55,409 nt of DNA. Origin: Trabulsiella guamensis ATCC 49490. GTDB taxonomy: Bacteria; Pseudomonadota; Gammaproteobacteria; Enterobacterales; Enterobacteriaceae. The stretch is taken from contig NZ_JMTB01000048.1 of NCBI RefSeq assembly GCF_000734965.1, forward strand, positions 1 through 55,409, in the 5' to 3' direction. Shown in pieces: positions 39,201 to 50,329 of the stretch; positions within the stretch are counted from its first letter, which is position 1; each line of letters opens with the position of its first letter. Below the pieces are notes generated by a model. It searched no databases. It had not been told where the DNA came from and saw nothing but the letters and a program-made list of their open reading frames with translations. Made by a program: the position numbers and the translations under genes.

Positions 39201-39607
39201 ATTTGTGATACCCGCGCTTCCAGTTGTCGCAGCGACAGTGTGCTCAGCGTTTTGCGGGTTTCGTCGTCGTTATCCACATCGCTCAGCGCATTGAGGCTGT
39301 CCGTCGCCTGGCGCATTTTTGCAGGCGCCTGCGCCACCTGTTGCTTGAGCTGAGCCGTCTCATCTTTGACGCGATCAATTTTATCGAACGTCTGTAATGT
39401 TTCGGTAAGATCCTGCTGGATAAGCTTGTCCTGCGGGGAGAGTTCTTTTTGCTTATTCAGCGCGTTCAGTTGGCTCTGAACATCAGCGCGATCAGGCAGG
39501 TCATTTGCCCCAGCGCGGGCCTGACTCATGGAGACGACGCTAAAAAAACCAATGAATACGACAATCAGTGCGGAGAGAGTATTCCGCCAGCGAATTGAGT
39601 GCAGCAT
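36254..39607 (-). CDS. mscK: Potassium-dependent mechanosensitive channel MscK (KefA)
   Basis: A large inner-membrane channel gated by tension and modulated by external K+. The start at 39607 gives 1117 residues (E. coli 1120); another ATG 22 codons upstream is less likely because the present start places a signal peptide first (LIVVFIGFFSVVSMSQARA). A long periplasmic coiled-coil region (many Q/E/L heptads) precedes about eleven membrane helices. The C-terminal MscS core shows GLGFGLQEIFGNFVSGLIIL, FERPVRIGDTV and VIIPNKAFVTE. Lies downstream of acrR on the same strand. Confidence 0.95.
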   Translation of the reverse strand: MLHSIRWRNTLSALIVVFIGFFSVVSMSQARAGANDLPDRADVQSQLNALNKQKELSPQDKLIQQDLTETLQTFDKIDRVKDETAQLKQQVAQAPAKMRQATDSLNALSDVDNDDETRKTLSTLSLRQLEARVSQILDELQTSQNDLATYNSQLVSLQTQPERVQNTMYAASQQLQQIRNRLNGTIVGEGALRPSEQGLLLAQQALLNAQIDQQRKSLEGNTILQDTLQKQRDYVTANSNRLEHQLQLLQEAVNSKRLTLTEKTAQEAVTPDETARIQANPLVKQELEINHQLSQRLITATENGNQLVQQNIKVKNWLDRALQSERNIKEQIAVLKGSLLLSRILYQQQQTLPSADELEDMTNRIADLRLEQFEVNQQRDALFQSDAFVAKLEEGHSSEVNGEVHDALLEVVDMRRELLDQLNKQLGNQLMMAINLQVNQQQLVSVSKSLKEILTQQIFWVNSNKPVDWDWIKSFPKALKDQFKAMKITVNWEKAWPAVFIAFLAGLPLLLIAVLIRWRLKWLRDYQQKLASQVGQLRNDSQLHTPKAILIDLIRALPVVMIILAVGLILLTMQLNISDLLWAFSKKLAMFWLVFGLCWKVLEKNGVAVTHFNMPAELTSHWRRQIVRVSLALLPLHFWSVVSELSPLHLMDDVLGQFVILLNLLLITVLIWPMCRDSWRDKESHSLRLVTVTVLAIVPIALMVLTATGYFYTTLRLAGRWIETVYLVILWNLLYQTVLRGLSVAARRIAYRRALARRQHLVKEGAEGAEPQEEPTIALEQVNQQTLRITMLVMVALFAVMFWAIWSDLITVFAYLDSITLWHYTGSEAGASVMKSVTLGSLLFAVIASMVAWALIRNLPGLLEVLVLSRLNMRQGASYAITTILNYVIIAVGAMTVFGSLGVSWDKLQWLAAALSVGLGFGLQEIFGNFVSGLIILFERPVRIGDTVTIGTFSGTVSKIRIRATTITDFDRKEVIIPNKAFVTERLINWSLSDTITRVVIRLGVAYGSDLDKVKEVLLQAANEHPTVMQDPAPAVFFTTFGASTLDHELRLYVRELRDRSYTVDELNRAIDRLCRENGIDIAFNQLEVHLRNEKGDEVREVKREIKGDDAAGAVSE

Positions 39608-39733
39608 AGTGTTATCAAGAATGATTGCAGAAACCGGGATGACCGGGGACAATTGCCCGGCGAAGAATAGCACTTATGCCATCTGCCGAATAGCTAAAGA
39701 CGATAAGAAAATTCCTGGTGTGATGGCACATAT

Positions 39734-40378
39734 TCAGCTCGCTGGCGTCGCGCGCAGCGTCGGGCAAAATTGATACATTTCCAGCAAGATGGCGACATAG
39801 TCCCGCGCTTCTTTTTTGAGGTCAAATAGCTCTGGGGAAAAAAGCCAGTTTTCCATGATGCCGGAAATGTAGCTGCGCATGAGGATCGCTGAGCGGCGGG
39901 TCAACAAACTGGCAGGGAGGAGTTTGGCATTAATACACTCTTCCAGCGCCTGTTCGATGCGATCGTAACTCTGGAGACAGAGACTGCGCTGCGCCTGTTG
40001 CACCTCGGCCATCTCGCCGACAAACTCGCATTTGTGGAAGATAATCTCCATCATCAGGCGACGGCGCTCTTCGATCACTGTAGCTTCAAGAATATAGACT
40101 AGTATTTCCCTTAAAACTGAGAGTGGATCCTCAGGGAATTTTGCCCGATACTCAGTTTCGAGATCGCTGATACTGGATTCTGAAAGCTCCCAGATTTCGC
40201 TGAAAACATCAGATTTGTTTTTGAAATGCCAATAAATAGCGCCACGCGTAACGCCAGCGGCTTTTGCAATATCCGCCAGCGAGGTGGATGATACTCCCTG
40301 CTGCGAAAACAAACGCAGCGCGACATCCAGAATGTGTTGTCGCGTCTCGAGCGCTTGCTGTTTGGTTTTTCGTGCCAT
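39734..40378 (-). CDS. acrR: TetR-family repressor AcrR
   Basis: A 214-residue repressor of acrAB and of itself, released by drugs and bile-like ligands. The N-terminal HTH ([22 protein letters not shown]) is intact, followed by helical ligand-binding domain segments ([31 protein letters not shown]). One residue shorter than E. coli AcrR. It is divergent from acrA with a shared operator at 40407-40430, and its first codons contain a perfect marbox. No frameshift or stop that would cause efflux overexpression is seen. Confidence 0.96.
   Translation of the reverse strand: MARKTKQQALETRQHILDVALRLFSQQGVSSTSLADIAKAAGVTRGAIYWHFKNKSDVFSEIWELSESSISDLETEYRAKFPEDPLSVLREILVYILEATVIEERRRLMMEIIFHKCEFVGEMAEVQQAQRSLCLQSYDRIEQALEECINAKLLPASLLTRRSAILMRSYISGIMENWLFSPELFDLKKEARDYVAILLEMYQFCPTLRATPAS
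40360..40378 (-). promoter_or_regulatory. Marbox (MarA/SoxS/Rob site) upstream of acrAB
   Basis: ATGGCACGAAAAACCAAAC, read on the minus strand, matches all fixed positions of the consensus AYnGCACnnWnnRYYAAAY. It overlaps the first codons of acrR and lies upstream of the acrA promoter, as in E. coli. Confidence 0.85.
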
Positions 40379-40406
40379 ATGTCGGTGAATTTACAGGGGT
40401 TAGATT

Positions 40407-40430
40407 TACATACATTTGTGAATGTTTGTA
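40407..40430. promoter_or_regulatory. AcrR operator in the acrR-acrA intergenic region
   Basis: TACATACATTTG (40407-40418) and the following TGAATGTTTGTA (40419-40430) form a 24-bp imperfect palindrome, TACAAACATTCA against TACATACATTTG. It matches the known E. coli AcrR operator apart from one changed base in the right arm. A -10-like TAATAT at 40445-40450 lies just downstream for acrA. Confidence 0.85.
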
Positions 40431-40520
40431 CCATAGCACGACGATAATATAAACGCAGCAATGGGTTTGCGGACATTTGATCCATTGATCAATTTGAAAT
40501 CGGACACTAGAGGTTTACAT

Positions 40521-41714
40521 ATGAACAAAAACAGAGGGTTGACGCCTCTGGCGATCGTTCTGATGCTCTCAGGCAGCATAGCGCTAACAGGATGTGACGA
40601 AAAACCAGCTCAACAAGGAGCGCAACAGATGCCAGCCGTTGGTATCGTAACGCTCAAATCAGAACCTCTACAGATCACCACTGAACTCCCTGGCCGTACC
40701 AGCGCGTACCGTATTGCTGAAGTTCGACCACAGGTCAGCGGTATCATCCTGAAACGTAACTTTGTAGAAGGTAGTGATATCGAAGCCGGTGTCTCTCTGT
40801 ATCAGATTGATCCAGCAACCTATCAGGCCACTTATGAAAGCGCGAAAGGTGATCTGGCAAAAGCCCAGGCTGCCGCCAACATCGCGTCGCTGACGGTCAA
40901 ACGTTATCAGAAACTGTTGGGTACGAAGTACATCAGTCAACAGGATTACGACAACGCCCTTGCGGATTCCCAGCAGGCAAACGCTGCAGTGGTCGCCGCT
41001 AAAGCCGCGGTAGAAACCGCACGCATTAACCTCGCCTACACCAAAGTCACGTCACCGATCAGCGGCCGCATTGGCAAATCTGCTGTAACGGAAGGCGCGC
41101 TGGTGCAGAACGGGCAGTCAACGGCGCTGGCCACTGTGCAACAACTCGATCCGATCTACGTAGATGTCACGCAATCAAGCAATGACTTCCTCCGTCTGAA
41201 AGAAGAGCTGGCCAGCGGCAAGCTGCAGCAGGAGAACGGTAAGGCGAAAGTCGAGCTGGTCACCAGTGAAGGCAAAACGCTGCCGCAGGCGGGTACGCTG
41301 GAGTTTTCCGATGTGACCGTTGATCAGACGACCGGCTCTATCACACTGCGCGCTGTCTTCCCGAACCCGGATGGCTACCTGCTGCCAGGTATGTTTGTGC
41401 GTGCCCGCCTGCAGGAAGGCACCAATCCGGAGGCGTTACTGGTTCCGCAACAAGGCGTAACCCGCACACCGCGTGGTGATGCCACCGCAATGGTTGTTGG
41501 CGCAGGTGATAAAGTCGAAGTGCGTCAGATTACCGCAACCCAGGCGATTGGTGACAAATGGCTGGTGACAGAGGGTCTGAAATCTGGCGATCGCGTCATT
41601 GTTACAGGACTGCAAAAAGTGCGTCCTGGTGTTCAGGTACAAGCGCAGGAAGTCGCGGCGGATAATAAGCAGCAAGCCGCGGCGGGCAACCAGCCTGAAC
41701 AACCTAAGTCTTAA
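40521..41714 (+). CDS. acrA: Membrane fusion lipoprotein AcrA
   Basis: A 397-residue periplasmic adaptor linking AcrB to TolC. The start at 40521 (MNKNRGLTPL) gives the E. coli length. The lipobox LTGC puts the acylated Cys at residue 25. The lipoyl/hairpin region (VRPQVSGIILKRNFVEGSD; ATYESAKGDLAKAQAA), barrel (TSPISGRIGKSAVTEGALV) and membrane-proximal domains follow in order. acrB starts 22 bases after the stop in one operon, controlled by AcrR and the marbox. Confidence 0.97.
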   Translation: MNKNRGLTPLAIVLMLSGSIALTGCDEKPAQQGAQQMPAVGIVTLKSEPLQITTELPGRTSAYRIAEVRPQVSGIILKRNFVEGSDIEAGVSLYQIDPATYQATYESAKGDLAKAQAAANIASLTVKRYQKLLGTKYISQQDYDNALADSQQANAAVVAAKAAVETARINLAYTKVTSPISGRIGKSAVTEGALVQNGQSTALATVQQLDPIYVDVTQSSNDFLRLKEELASGKLQQENGKAKVELVTSEGKTLPQAGTLEFSDVTVDQTTGSITLRAVFPNPDGYLLPGMFVRARLQEGTNPEALLVPQQGVTRTPRGDATAMVVGAGDKVEVRQITATQAIGDKWLVTEGLKSGDRVIVTGLQKVRPGVQVQAQEVAADNKQQAAAGNQPEQPKS

Positions 41715-41733
41715 CTTAAACAGGAGCCGTTAA

Positions 41734-44886
<3,153 letters not shown>

Positions 44887-44897
44887 TCCTGCCGAAC

Positions 44898-44924
44898 AAG
44901 GGCCGCATACGCGGCCCTTTTTTT
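44898..44924 (+). terminator. acrAB terminator
   Basis: A 9-bp stem, AAGGGCCGC (44898-44906) with GCGGCCCTT (44911-44919), has a four-base loop and runs into seven T residues (44918-44924). A textbook intrinsic terminator. Confidence 0.95.
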
Positions 44925-45390
44925 CGTCTGAATCTCAAAATGAACTTATGGCGTTAAAGCTTATTTAAGGTAAGGTAATTAAAGTATATAATATACATTA
45001 TAGAGACTTTACCCTTTTCCTTGTGTGGGCTAAATATGGTTTCTCAGAACTGAGCAGACCACCAGGAATATTCCTGGCTGAGTGATCACTCAAAGAATTG
45101 CCATTAGGGTGTGGGTAATAATACTAACTTAATGAATTCAAAGGGCCATAGATGGAACTTCGCCTTTTATCCATGGTCTGAATGATTAGTTTTACTTACA
45201 GCGCCGGGAGATTACTTTTATTACATCGTATATTTGTAATTTTTCGTAATAGGCCAGTGAAATCTTTATAAGAGTAGATTATAGTAATAGCTAATCAGGT
45301 TTACAGCTAATGTCTCAGGTCAGTCAGTAGTATCCATCCCGAAACGGTGTTTGATCGTCGTCGTGTATACCACTCATAAGGGGATGCGTT
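44925..45390. promoter_or_regulatory. AT-rich intergenic region between acrB and tomB-hha
   Basis: This 466-bp gap has no convincing gene. It is AT-rich, with runs such as GTATATAATATAC near 44986 and several TATA-like hexamers, and contains a cluster of three inverted repeats at 45043-45092. It must carry the tomB-hha promoter, but no single -35/-10 pair stands out. AT-richness would suit H-NS/Hha binding upstream of hha, which is inference. Confidence 0.6.
45043..45092. repeat. Cluster of adjacent palindromes upstream of tomB
   Basis: CTCAG-AA-CTGAG (45043-45054), the perfect 16-bp palindrome CCAGGAATATTCCTGG (45062-45077), and the perfect 14-bp palindrome TGAGTGATCACTCA (45079-45092) stand almost end to end; the last two are one base apart. 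They could be protein-binding sites or cruciform/hairpin elements. Confidence 0.7.
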
Positions 45391-45765
45391 ATGGACGAAT
45401 ATTCGCCAAAAAGACATGATATCGCACAGCTTAAATTTCTCTGTGAAACCCTGTATCATGATTGCCTTGCTAACCTTGAGGAGAGCAACCACGGCTGGGT
45501 TAACGACCCGACCTCCGCGGTTAATCTTCAGTTGAATGAGCTGATCGAGCACATTGCAACCTTCGCACTTAATTATAAAATTAAGTACAATGAAGACAAT
45601 AAACTGATTGCTCAGATTGATGAATACCTGGACGACACTTTTATGTTGTTCGGAAACTATGGGATTAATGCAGAGGATCTGCAGAAATGGCGGAAGTCCG
45701 GGAACAGGCTTTTTCGTTGTTTCACCAATGTGAGCCGGGCCAACCCCGTCAGTCTCTCATGTTAA
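45391..45765 (+). CDS. tomB: Hha toxicity modulator TomB (YbaJ)
   Basis: A 124-residue cytosolic protein reported as the antitoxin-like partner of Hha; it attenuates Hha toxicity, and affects biofilm and conjugation in E. coli. The N-terminal [22 protein letters not shown] and central [20 protein letters not shown] are family-diagnostic. The C-terminal cysteine (VSLSC) fits the oxygen-dependent interaction described for the pair. The ATG follows AAGGGGATG. hha starts 26 bases after the stop, in the usual order. Confidence 0.95.
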   Translation: MDEYSPKRHDIAQLKFLCETLYHDCLANLEESNHGWVNDPTSAVNLQLNELIEHIATFALNYKIKYNEDNKLIAQIDEYLDDTFMLFGNYGINAEDLQKWRKSGNRLFRCFTNVSRANPVSLSC

Positions 45766-45791
45766 AGATATTACAAACAACAGGTGAATTT

Positions 45792-46010
45792 ATGTCAGAT
45801 AAGCCATTAACCAAAAATGATTATTTGTTGCGTCTGCGACGTTGCCAGTCTATTGATACCCTTGAACGTGTGATCGAAAAAAATAAATATGAACTTTCCG
45901 ACAATGAGCTGGCTGTATTTTACTCAGCAGCAGATCATCGTCTCGCTGAATTGACGATGAATAAACTTTACGACAAGATCCCGACGTCCGTATGGAAGTT
46001 TATCCGGTAA
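45792..46010 (+). CDS. hha: Haemolysin expression modulator Hha
   Basis: A 72-residue H-NS partner that helps silence AT-rich and horizontally acquired genes. The start at 45792 ([12 protein letters not shown]) gives the family length; a longer frame from 45687 overlaps tomB out of frame and is rejected. The four-helix core ([33 protein letters not shown]) and C-terminal SVWKFIR are conserved. C18 (RRCQ) is the residue implicated in TomB-dependent oxidation. In E. coli maa follows; here ylaC does. Confidence 0.97.
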   Translation: MSDKPLTKNDYLLRLRRCQSIDTLERVIEKNKYELSDNELAVFYSAADHRLAELTMNKLYDKIPTSVWKFIR

Positions 46011-46218
46011 TTTTACGTTCTCTTCACTGTATGTTTGTCTTCGTTTCTGCTTTCAGGCTCGTGGCCTCTGCGTACACACAGCATCATTGGGATTGTTCCC
46101 TGCGAACGGTTATTGCAGCCAACTGTTATGCTTTTCTGCAACCAATCTGTTACTTTTCGCCTCGGTTTTCGCAACATAAAATAGGCCGTTTCCCTATATA
46201 GCTAAACCCGAGGTCCGG

Positions 46219-46680
46219 ATGACAGAGATCCAGCGGCTGCTCACCAATACCATTGATGAGCTCAATGTTCAGGAAAAGCGCGACAACCGGCCGCGTTTCA
46301 GTATCAGTTTTATTCGTAATCATCCTGGTCTGTTTCTCGGCATGTATGCGGCGTTTTTGGCCACGCTGATTGTGATGCTGCGCAGCGAAACGCTGGCTGA
46401 TTCGGTCTGGCTGTTACTGGTGCTGTTCGTCCTGTTGAATGGTTTTTTCTTTTTTGACGTTTATCCGCGGTATCACTATGACGATATCGACGTGCTGGAT
46501 TTACGCGTTTGCTATAACGGCGAATGGTATAATACCCGTTTTGTGCCTTCAGAATTAATCGACCGCATTCTCCAGTCACCCGACGTCGCAGAACAGCAAA
46601 AATCACAGCTGCAAAAAATGGTTGCCACTAAAGGCGAGCTGTCTTTCTACGATATCTATACCCTCACCCGTGCCAGTTGA
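46219..46680 (+). CDS. ylaC: Inner-membrane protein YlaC
   Basis: A 153-residue protein with two membrane helices ([35 protein letters not shown]) between cytoplasmic tails; function unknown. The N-terminal [15 protein letters not shown] and [11 protein letters not shown], and the C-terminal [19 protein letters not shown], are shared with E. coli YlaC. The ATG follows GAGG at 5 bases. The neighbouring maa of E. coli is missing, leaving about 208 bp after hha in which I see no other gene. Orientation relative to hha differs from the E. coli arrangement only by that loss. Confidence 0.92.
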   Translation: MTEIQRLLTNTIDELNVQEKRDNRPRFSISFIRNHPGLFLGMYAAFLATLIVMLRSETLADSVWLLLVLFVLLNGFFFFDVYPRYHYDDIDVLDLRVCYNGEWYNTRFVPSELIDRILQSPDVAEQQKSQLQKMVATKGELSFYDIYTLTRAS

Positions 46681-46758
46681 TGCTGGCACCCACTGAGCAT
46701 CTTTTCATCCGACGCGGAACAGCATACGCTCATAACGTGTTCCCATAAGGATATTCCC

Positions 46759-47460
46759 ATGACTCAGTTTAATCAGTATGGCCAGCCCGTTGGCGACGCG
46801 CTTCCTGACTGGCAACCCCGCCGCTCCCCTGAACGTGTGACCCTGGAAGGGCGTTTATGTCGCCTTGAACCGCTACAGGTTCGTCATGCCAGCGCACTGT
46901 TTGCTGCTTATAGCCAGTCGCCCGATACCCGCAGCTGGACGTGGCTTGCGCGCGAACCGGACAGCAATGCCGGGGACTTTACCCGCTGGGTTGAGAGCAT
47001 CAGCACATTGCAGGATCCGCTCCATTTTGCCGTTATCGACAAGCAAACGAACGCCCCGGTCGGCTCACTGGCCCTGATGCGCATTGATGCCAAAAACGGC
47101 GTCATGGAAGTGGGCAGCGTCCACTTCTCTTCCCTGATGACGCGCACGCCATTATCAACAGAAGCCCAGTGGCTGCTGATGCGTTACGCCTTCGATACGC
47201 TCGGTTATCGACGCTATGAATGGAAATGCAACAGCCTCAATGAGCCGTCGCGTCTTGCGGCAGCGCGACTTGGGTTCCAGTATGAAGGGCGTTTTCGCCA
47301 GGCGCTGGTCGCCAAAGGTCACAATCGCGACACCGACTGGTTCTCCATTATCGATAAAGAGTGGCCAGCCCTTGATCGCGCCTTCCGCAAATGGCTCTCT
47401 GCTGACAACTTCTCCGCCGACGGTAAGCAACTGAACACGCTGGAAAGCTTCCGTCAGTAG
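46759..47460 (+). CDS. GNAT-family N-acetyltransferase (RimJ/RimL-like)
   Basis: A 233-residue acyltransferase of the Acetyltransf_3 (RimJ/RimL) type. After an N-terminal tail (LPDWQPRRSPERVTLEG) the GNAT fold starts with CRLEPLQVRHASALF; PVGSLALMRIDAKNGVMEVG is strand 4 and the acetyl-CoA region, and LNEPSRLAAARLGFQYEGRF is the conserved C-terminal GNAT motif (N-x-x-S-x-x-x-x-x-K/R-L-G-F). The substrate cannot be named; such proteins acetylate small molecules or protein N-termini. It has its own ribosome-binding site (AAGG) and a hairpin behind it. It has no counterpart here in E. coli. Confidence 0.85.
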   Translation: MTQFNQYGQPVGDALPDWQPRRSPERVTLEGRLCRLEPLQVRHASALFAAYSQSPDTRSWTWLAREPDSNAGDFTRWVESISTLQDPLHFAVIDKQTNAPVGSLALMRIDAKNGVMEVGSVHFSSLMTRTPLSTEAQWLLMRYAFDTLGYRRYEWKCNSLNEPSRLAAARLGFQYEGRFRQALVAKGHNRDTDWFSIIDKEWPALDRAFRKWLSADNFSADGKQLNTLESFRQ

Positions 47461-47476
47461 TAGTCCCGTACATACT

Positions 47477-47512
47477 GGTGCTTTTGCGTTATGCGTTTTA
47501 TGCAAAAGCACC
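47477..47512 (+). terminator. Hairpin after the acetyltransferase gene
   Basis: A perfect 11-bp stem, GGTGCTTTTGC (47477-47487) with GCAAAAGCACC (47502-47512), has a 14-base loop. It is followed by GAACCCCTC, so it lacks a U run. Confidence 0.55.
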
Positions 47513-47575
47513 GAACCCCTCGCTGTCATAAGTTAGAAAAGAACGGTATTGGTTGAAAAATTCTGCTTCAGGCAC

Positions 47576-47587
47576 TCTGCATGCAGA
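47576..47587. repeat. Perfect 12-bp palindrome in the oxygenase operon leader
   Basis: TCTGCATGCAGA (47576-47587) is self-complementary. An alternative pairing, TTCTGC (47561-47566) with GCAGAA (47583-47588), uses the same bases. It lies 23 bases before the putative leader peptide start and may be an operator or an RNA switch element. Confidence 0.4.
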
Positions 47588-47609
47588 AACCCATCACGAG
47601 GAAATCACC

Positions 47610-47732
47610 ATGCAGCGCTGTTGTTGTTACTCCCCGACACTCCCCATAAGAACATTTTCATCGCACCTGTTTTCAGGAGATAACAATGAGCATTACCACG
47701 CTGCCCGTACTGGACTTTGCCCGCTACCATAA
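47610..47732 (+). CDS. Putative Cys-Cys-Cys leader peptide upstream of the oxygenase operon
   Basis: A short ORF of 40 codons starts with ATG at 47610, eight bases after GAGG (47598-47601), and begins M-Q-R-C-C-C-Y. Three consecutive TGT codons (47619-47627) at positions 4 to 6 resemble amino-acid-sensing leader peptides. The ORF runs out of frame through the start of the oxygenase gene (47686) and ends at 47730-47732, so ribosome passage can affect that gene's start. Two ACTCCCC repeats (47629-47635, 47639-47645) lie between the Cys codons and the oxygenase AGGAG. A cysteine-availability switch is inferred. Alternatively it is a chance ORF. Confidence 0.5.
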   Translation: MQRCCCYSPTLPIRTFSSHLFSGDNNEHYHAARTGLCPLP

Positions 47733-48714
47733 TCCCGCCGAACGCCCTGCATTCCTGCAACAGCTGCGCCACGCCGCGCGTGATGTCGGCTTTTTCTATC
47801 TCACTAACCACGGTATTGAAGACGAACTGCAACTGACCCTGCAGCAGGAAGCCCGCCGTTTTTTTGCTCTCAGCGAGGCGCAAAAACAGCAGGTGGCGAT
47901 GATCCACTCTCCTCATTTTCGTGGCTATAACCGGGCGGCTGCCGAGTTGACGCGCGGGCAACCCGACTGGCGTGAACAGTTCGACATCGGTGCTGAACGC
48001 CCTGCCCTCCAGTTGACTGACGACACCCCGCGCTGGCAACAGCTCCAGGGCCCTAATCTGTGGCCGGAAGCCCTGCCGACACTGAAACCTGCACTACTGA
48101 CGTGGCAACAGGCAATGACCGGGATGGCTATCGATTTGCTGCGCGCGTTTGCCGAAGCGCTCTCGCTGCCAGTCACCGCATTCGATGCGCTGTATGGCGA
48201 AAAACCCAACGAACATATCAAACTGATTCGCTATCCCGGGCAGCAGGAAAGCCAGAGTTCGCAAGGCGTGGGCGCCCATAAAGATTCTGGTTTCCTCAGT
48301 TTTCTATTGCAGGATGCGCAAAAAGGATTGCAGGTGGAAGTGAGCGAAGGCGAATGGATTGACGCCGCGCCACTGCCCGGCAGTTTTGTCGTGAATATCG
48401 GCGAACTGCTGGAACTGGCGACCAATGGTTACCTGCGCGCCACGGTTCACCGCGTCGTCTCACCGCCAGCAAATCAGGAGCGACTGTCGATTGCCTTCTT
48501 CCTTGGCGCACAACTGGATGCTGTCGTGCCGGTCTTTGCGTTACCAGATGCGCTGGCGAAAGAAGCCCAGGGGCCGCAAAGCGATCCGCAAAACCCGCTG
48601 CTGCGCGACGTGGGATGGAATTACCTCAAAGGCCGGCTGCGTTCACACCCGGATGTCGCCGAACGCTACTATCGCGACGTGTTGCGCGAACGTACTGAAC
48701 AGTTAATCGCTTAA
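47686..48714 (+). CDS. 2-oxoglutarate/Fe(II)-dependent oxygenase (isopenicillin N synthase-like)
   Basis: A 342-residue cytosolic non-haem iron oxygenase. The N-terminal DIOX_N domain (LPVLDFARYHNPAERPAF; GFFYLTNHGIEDEL) precedes the jelly-roll core with the iron triad H198-K-D200 (GAHKDSG) and H255 (ATVHRVVSPP), and R266-L-S268 for 2-oxoglutarate binding. The substrate is unknown. It is preceded by the cysteine-triplet ORF and followed 20 bases later by a MetQ-like binding protein. Co-transcription suggests that it oxidises something imported by the transporter, for example a sulfur compound, as TauD does for taurine. Confidence 0.88.
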   Translation: MSITTLPVLDFARYHNPAERPAFLQQLRHAARDVGFFYLTNHGIEDELQLTLQQEARRFFALSEAQKQQVAMIHSPHFRGYNRAAAELTRGQPDWREQFDIGAERPALQLTDDTPRWQQLQGPNLWPEALPTLKPALLTWQQAMTGMAIDLLRAFAEALSLPVTAFDALYGEKPNEHIKLIRYPGQQESQSSQGVGAHKDSGFLSFLLQDAQKGLQVEVSEGEWIDAAPLPGSFVVNIGELLELATNGYLRATVHRVVSPPANQERLSIAFFLGAQLDAVVPVFALPDALAKEAQGPQSDPQNPLLRDVGWNYLKGRLRSHPDVAERYYRDVLRERTEQLIA

Positions 48715-48734
48715 ATAACTACAGGAATAACATC

Positions 48735-49541
48735 ATGAAAAATGCCGCATTCAAACTGGCAGGGGTTACGCTGGCGCTTTCACTGGCATGGGGCGCTCAG
48801 GCTGAAACTTTGCGCATTGCTGCCGATCCGGTGCCGCACGCCGAAATCCTCAACTTCATCAAAAAACAGGATCCAAAACTGGATCTAAAAATTGTCGAAC
48901 TGACCAGCGGCGTGAACGCCAACGAACTGCTGGCAAATGGTGATGTGGACGCCAATTATTTCCAGCATCTGCCCTATCTGAAAGATCAGGAAAAGGCACT
49001 GGGCAAGACGTTTGCTGTCGCCGCGACGGTACATATTGAGCCGCTCGGGATCTATTCCCACAAACACAAAGATTTTAAATCACTGCCTGACGGCGCCACG
49101 GTTGCTGTACCGAATAACGCCACCAACCTGAGCCGCTCGCTGTTCCTGCTGCAAAGTCAGGGACTGATTAAGCTCAACGCGAAATTCACCGATCCGGCAA
49201 CCACGCTGGCGACACCGAAAGATATCGTTGATAACCCGAAAAAACTGAAGATCCTGGAGATCGAATCACCGCAAATTCCCCGTTCGCTGGACGACGTCGA
49301 CCTCGCCGTGATTAACGGTAACTACGCGCTGGAAGCGGGTCTGTCGCCAGCCAAAGATGCGCTGGGGCTGGAGAAGGCGGCACATAATCCCTACGCCAAT
49401 ATTCTGGTGACCACGCCGCAACTGGAGAACGATCCACGCATTAAAGAACTGGCGAAAGATCTGGCCTCGCCGCAGGTGGCGGAGTTCATCCGTCAGCATT
49501 ACAACGGTTCGGTGATCCCGGTCGCGACGCCGCAGTCATGA
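48735..49541 (+). CDS. MetQ/NlpA-family ABC transporter substrate-binding protein
   Basis: A 268-residue periplasmic binding protein. The signal peptide ([18 protein letters not shown]) ends in AQA and has no lipobox cysteine, so unlike E. coli MetQ it should be soluble rather than a lipoprotein. The mature part has typical family blocks: [59 protein letters not shown] and VNGNYAL-like [14 protein letters not shown]. Members bind methionine or related sulfur compounds; the ligand here is unknown. The stop overlaps the ATPase start (ATGA). Confidence 0.88.
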   Translation: MKNAAFKLAGVTLALSLAWGAQAETLRIAADPVPHAEILNFIKKQDPKLDLKIVELTSGVNANELLANGDVDANYFQHLPYLKDQEKALGKTFAVAATVHIEPLGIYSHKHKDFKSLPDGATVAVPNNATNLSRSLFLLQSQGLIKLNAKFTDPATTLATPKDIVDNPKKLKILEIESPQIPRSLDDVDLAVINGNYALEAGLSPAKDALGLEKAAHNPYANILVTTPQLENDPRIKELAKDLASPQVAEFIRQHYNGSVIPVATPQS

Positions 49542-50329
49542 TCCAGATTGAAGGGCTGAGTAAGCAGTATGCCGGCACAGGCCAACCGGCGCTTCAGGAC
49601 ATCTCGTTTGAGATCCCGCGCGGAGCCATCTATGGCATCCTGGGCCGTAGCGGTGCGGGGAAAAGTACCCTGATTCGCTGTCTGAACATGCTGGAGCGGC
49701 CCTCTGCGGGCCGGGTTTTGTTCGATGGTGAAGACATCGGTCTGTTTGACAGCCGTGCGCTGCGGGCTCACCGGCTGCGCACCGGGATGATTTTTCAGCA
49801 CTTCAATTTACTACACGCCCGCAATGTGGCCGATAACATCGCCGTTCCACTGGAGATTGCCGGGGTGTCAAAAAACCAGCGGCAGGCGCGGGTGGCGGAA
49901 TTGCTTTCGCTGGTCGGGCTCAGCGAAAAAGCCGCTGCTTTTCCGTCACAGCTTTCCGGCGGGCAAAAACAGCGCGTCGGTATCGCCAGAGCGCTGGCGG
50001 CACGGCCTGACGTGCTGCTGTGCGATGAAGCCACCAGCGCCCTCGATCCGGAAACCACCGCGTCAGTACTCTCCCTGCTGGAGCAGATCAACCAGCAACT
50101 TGGCCTGACGATCGTCCTGATTACCCATCAACTGGAGGTGGTCAAGACTCTCTGCGATCACGCCGCTCTGCTGGAAAACGGCGAACTGATTGAAAGCGGA
50201 CGTATTGCTGATTTACTGCTATCGCCGTGGTCGCGCCTGCGCCAGGCATTGCTTGTCGACCCGGATGCCGAGCGGCGCTTTCTGGCCCGTCATAATGTCG
50301 ACAGGAGGCTGCTATGGGGAGTCGCATGA
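49538..50329 (+). CDS. MetN-like ABC transporter ATP-binding protein
   Basis: A 263-residue ATPase of the methionine-import (D-methionine) type. Walker [11 protein letters not shown]-loop MIFQHFNLL, signature [15 protein letters not shown], Walker [16 protein letters not shown] and the switch His in ITHQLE are complete. It ends soon after the ATPase domain and lacks the C-terminal NIL/C2 domain of E. coli MetN (343 residues), so methionine trans-inhibition should be absent. It overlaps the binding protein gene upstream by 4 bases and the permease gene downstream. Confidence 0.9.
   Translation: MIQIEGLSKQYAGTGQPALQDISFEIPRGAIYGILGRSGAGKSTLIRCLNMLERPSAGRVLFDGEDIGLFDSRALRAHRLRTGMIFQHFNLLHARNVADNIAVPLEIAGVSKNQRQARVAELLSLVGLSEKAAAFPSQLSGGQKQRVGIARALAARPDVLLCDEATSALDPETTASVLSLLEQINQQLGLTIVLITHQLEVVKTLCDHAALLENGELIESGRIADLLLSPWSRLRQALLVDPDAERRFLARHNVDRRLLWGVA

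Noticed and set aside
44986-45000. GTATATAATATAC as a definite promoter for a small RNA
   Set aside because: It contains -10-like hexamers but no matching -35 or terminator could be identified.
45992-46201. 69-codon ORF after hha ([15 protein letters not shown]...)
   Set aside because: It begins inside hha in another frame, lacks a ribosome-binding site and has no recognisable family.
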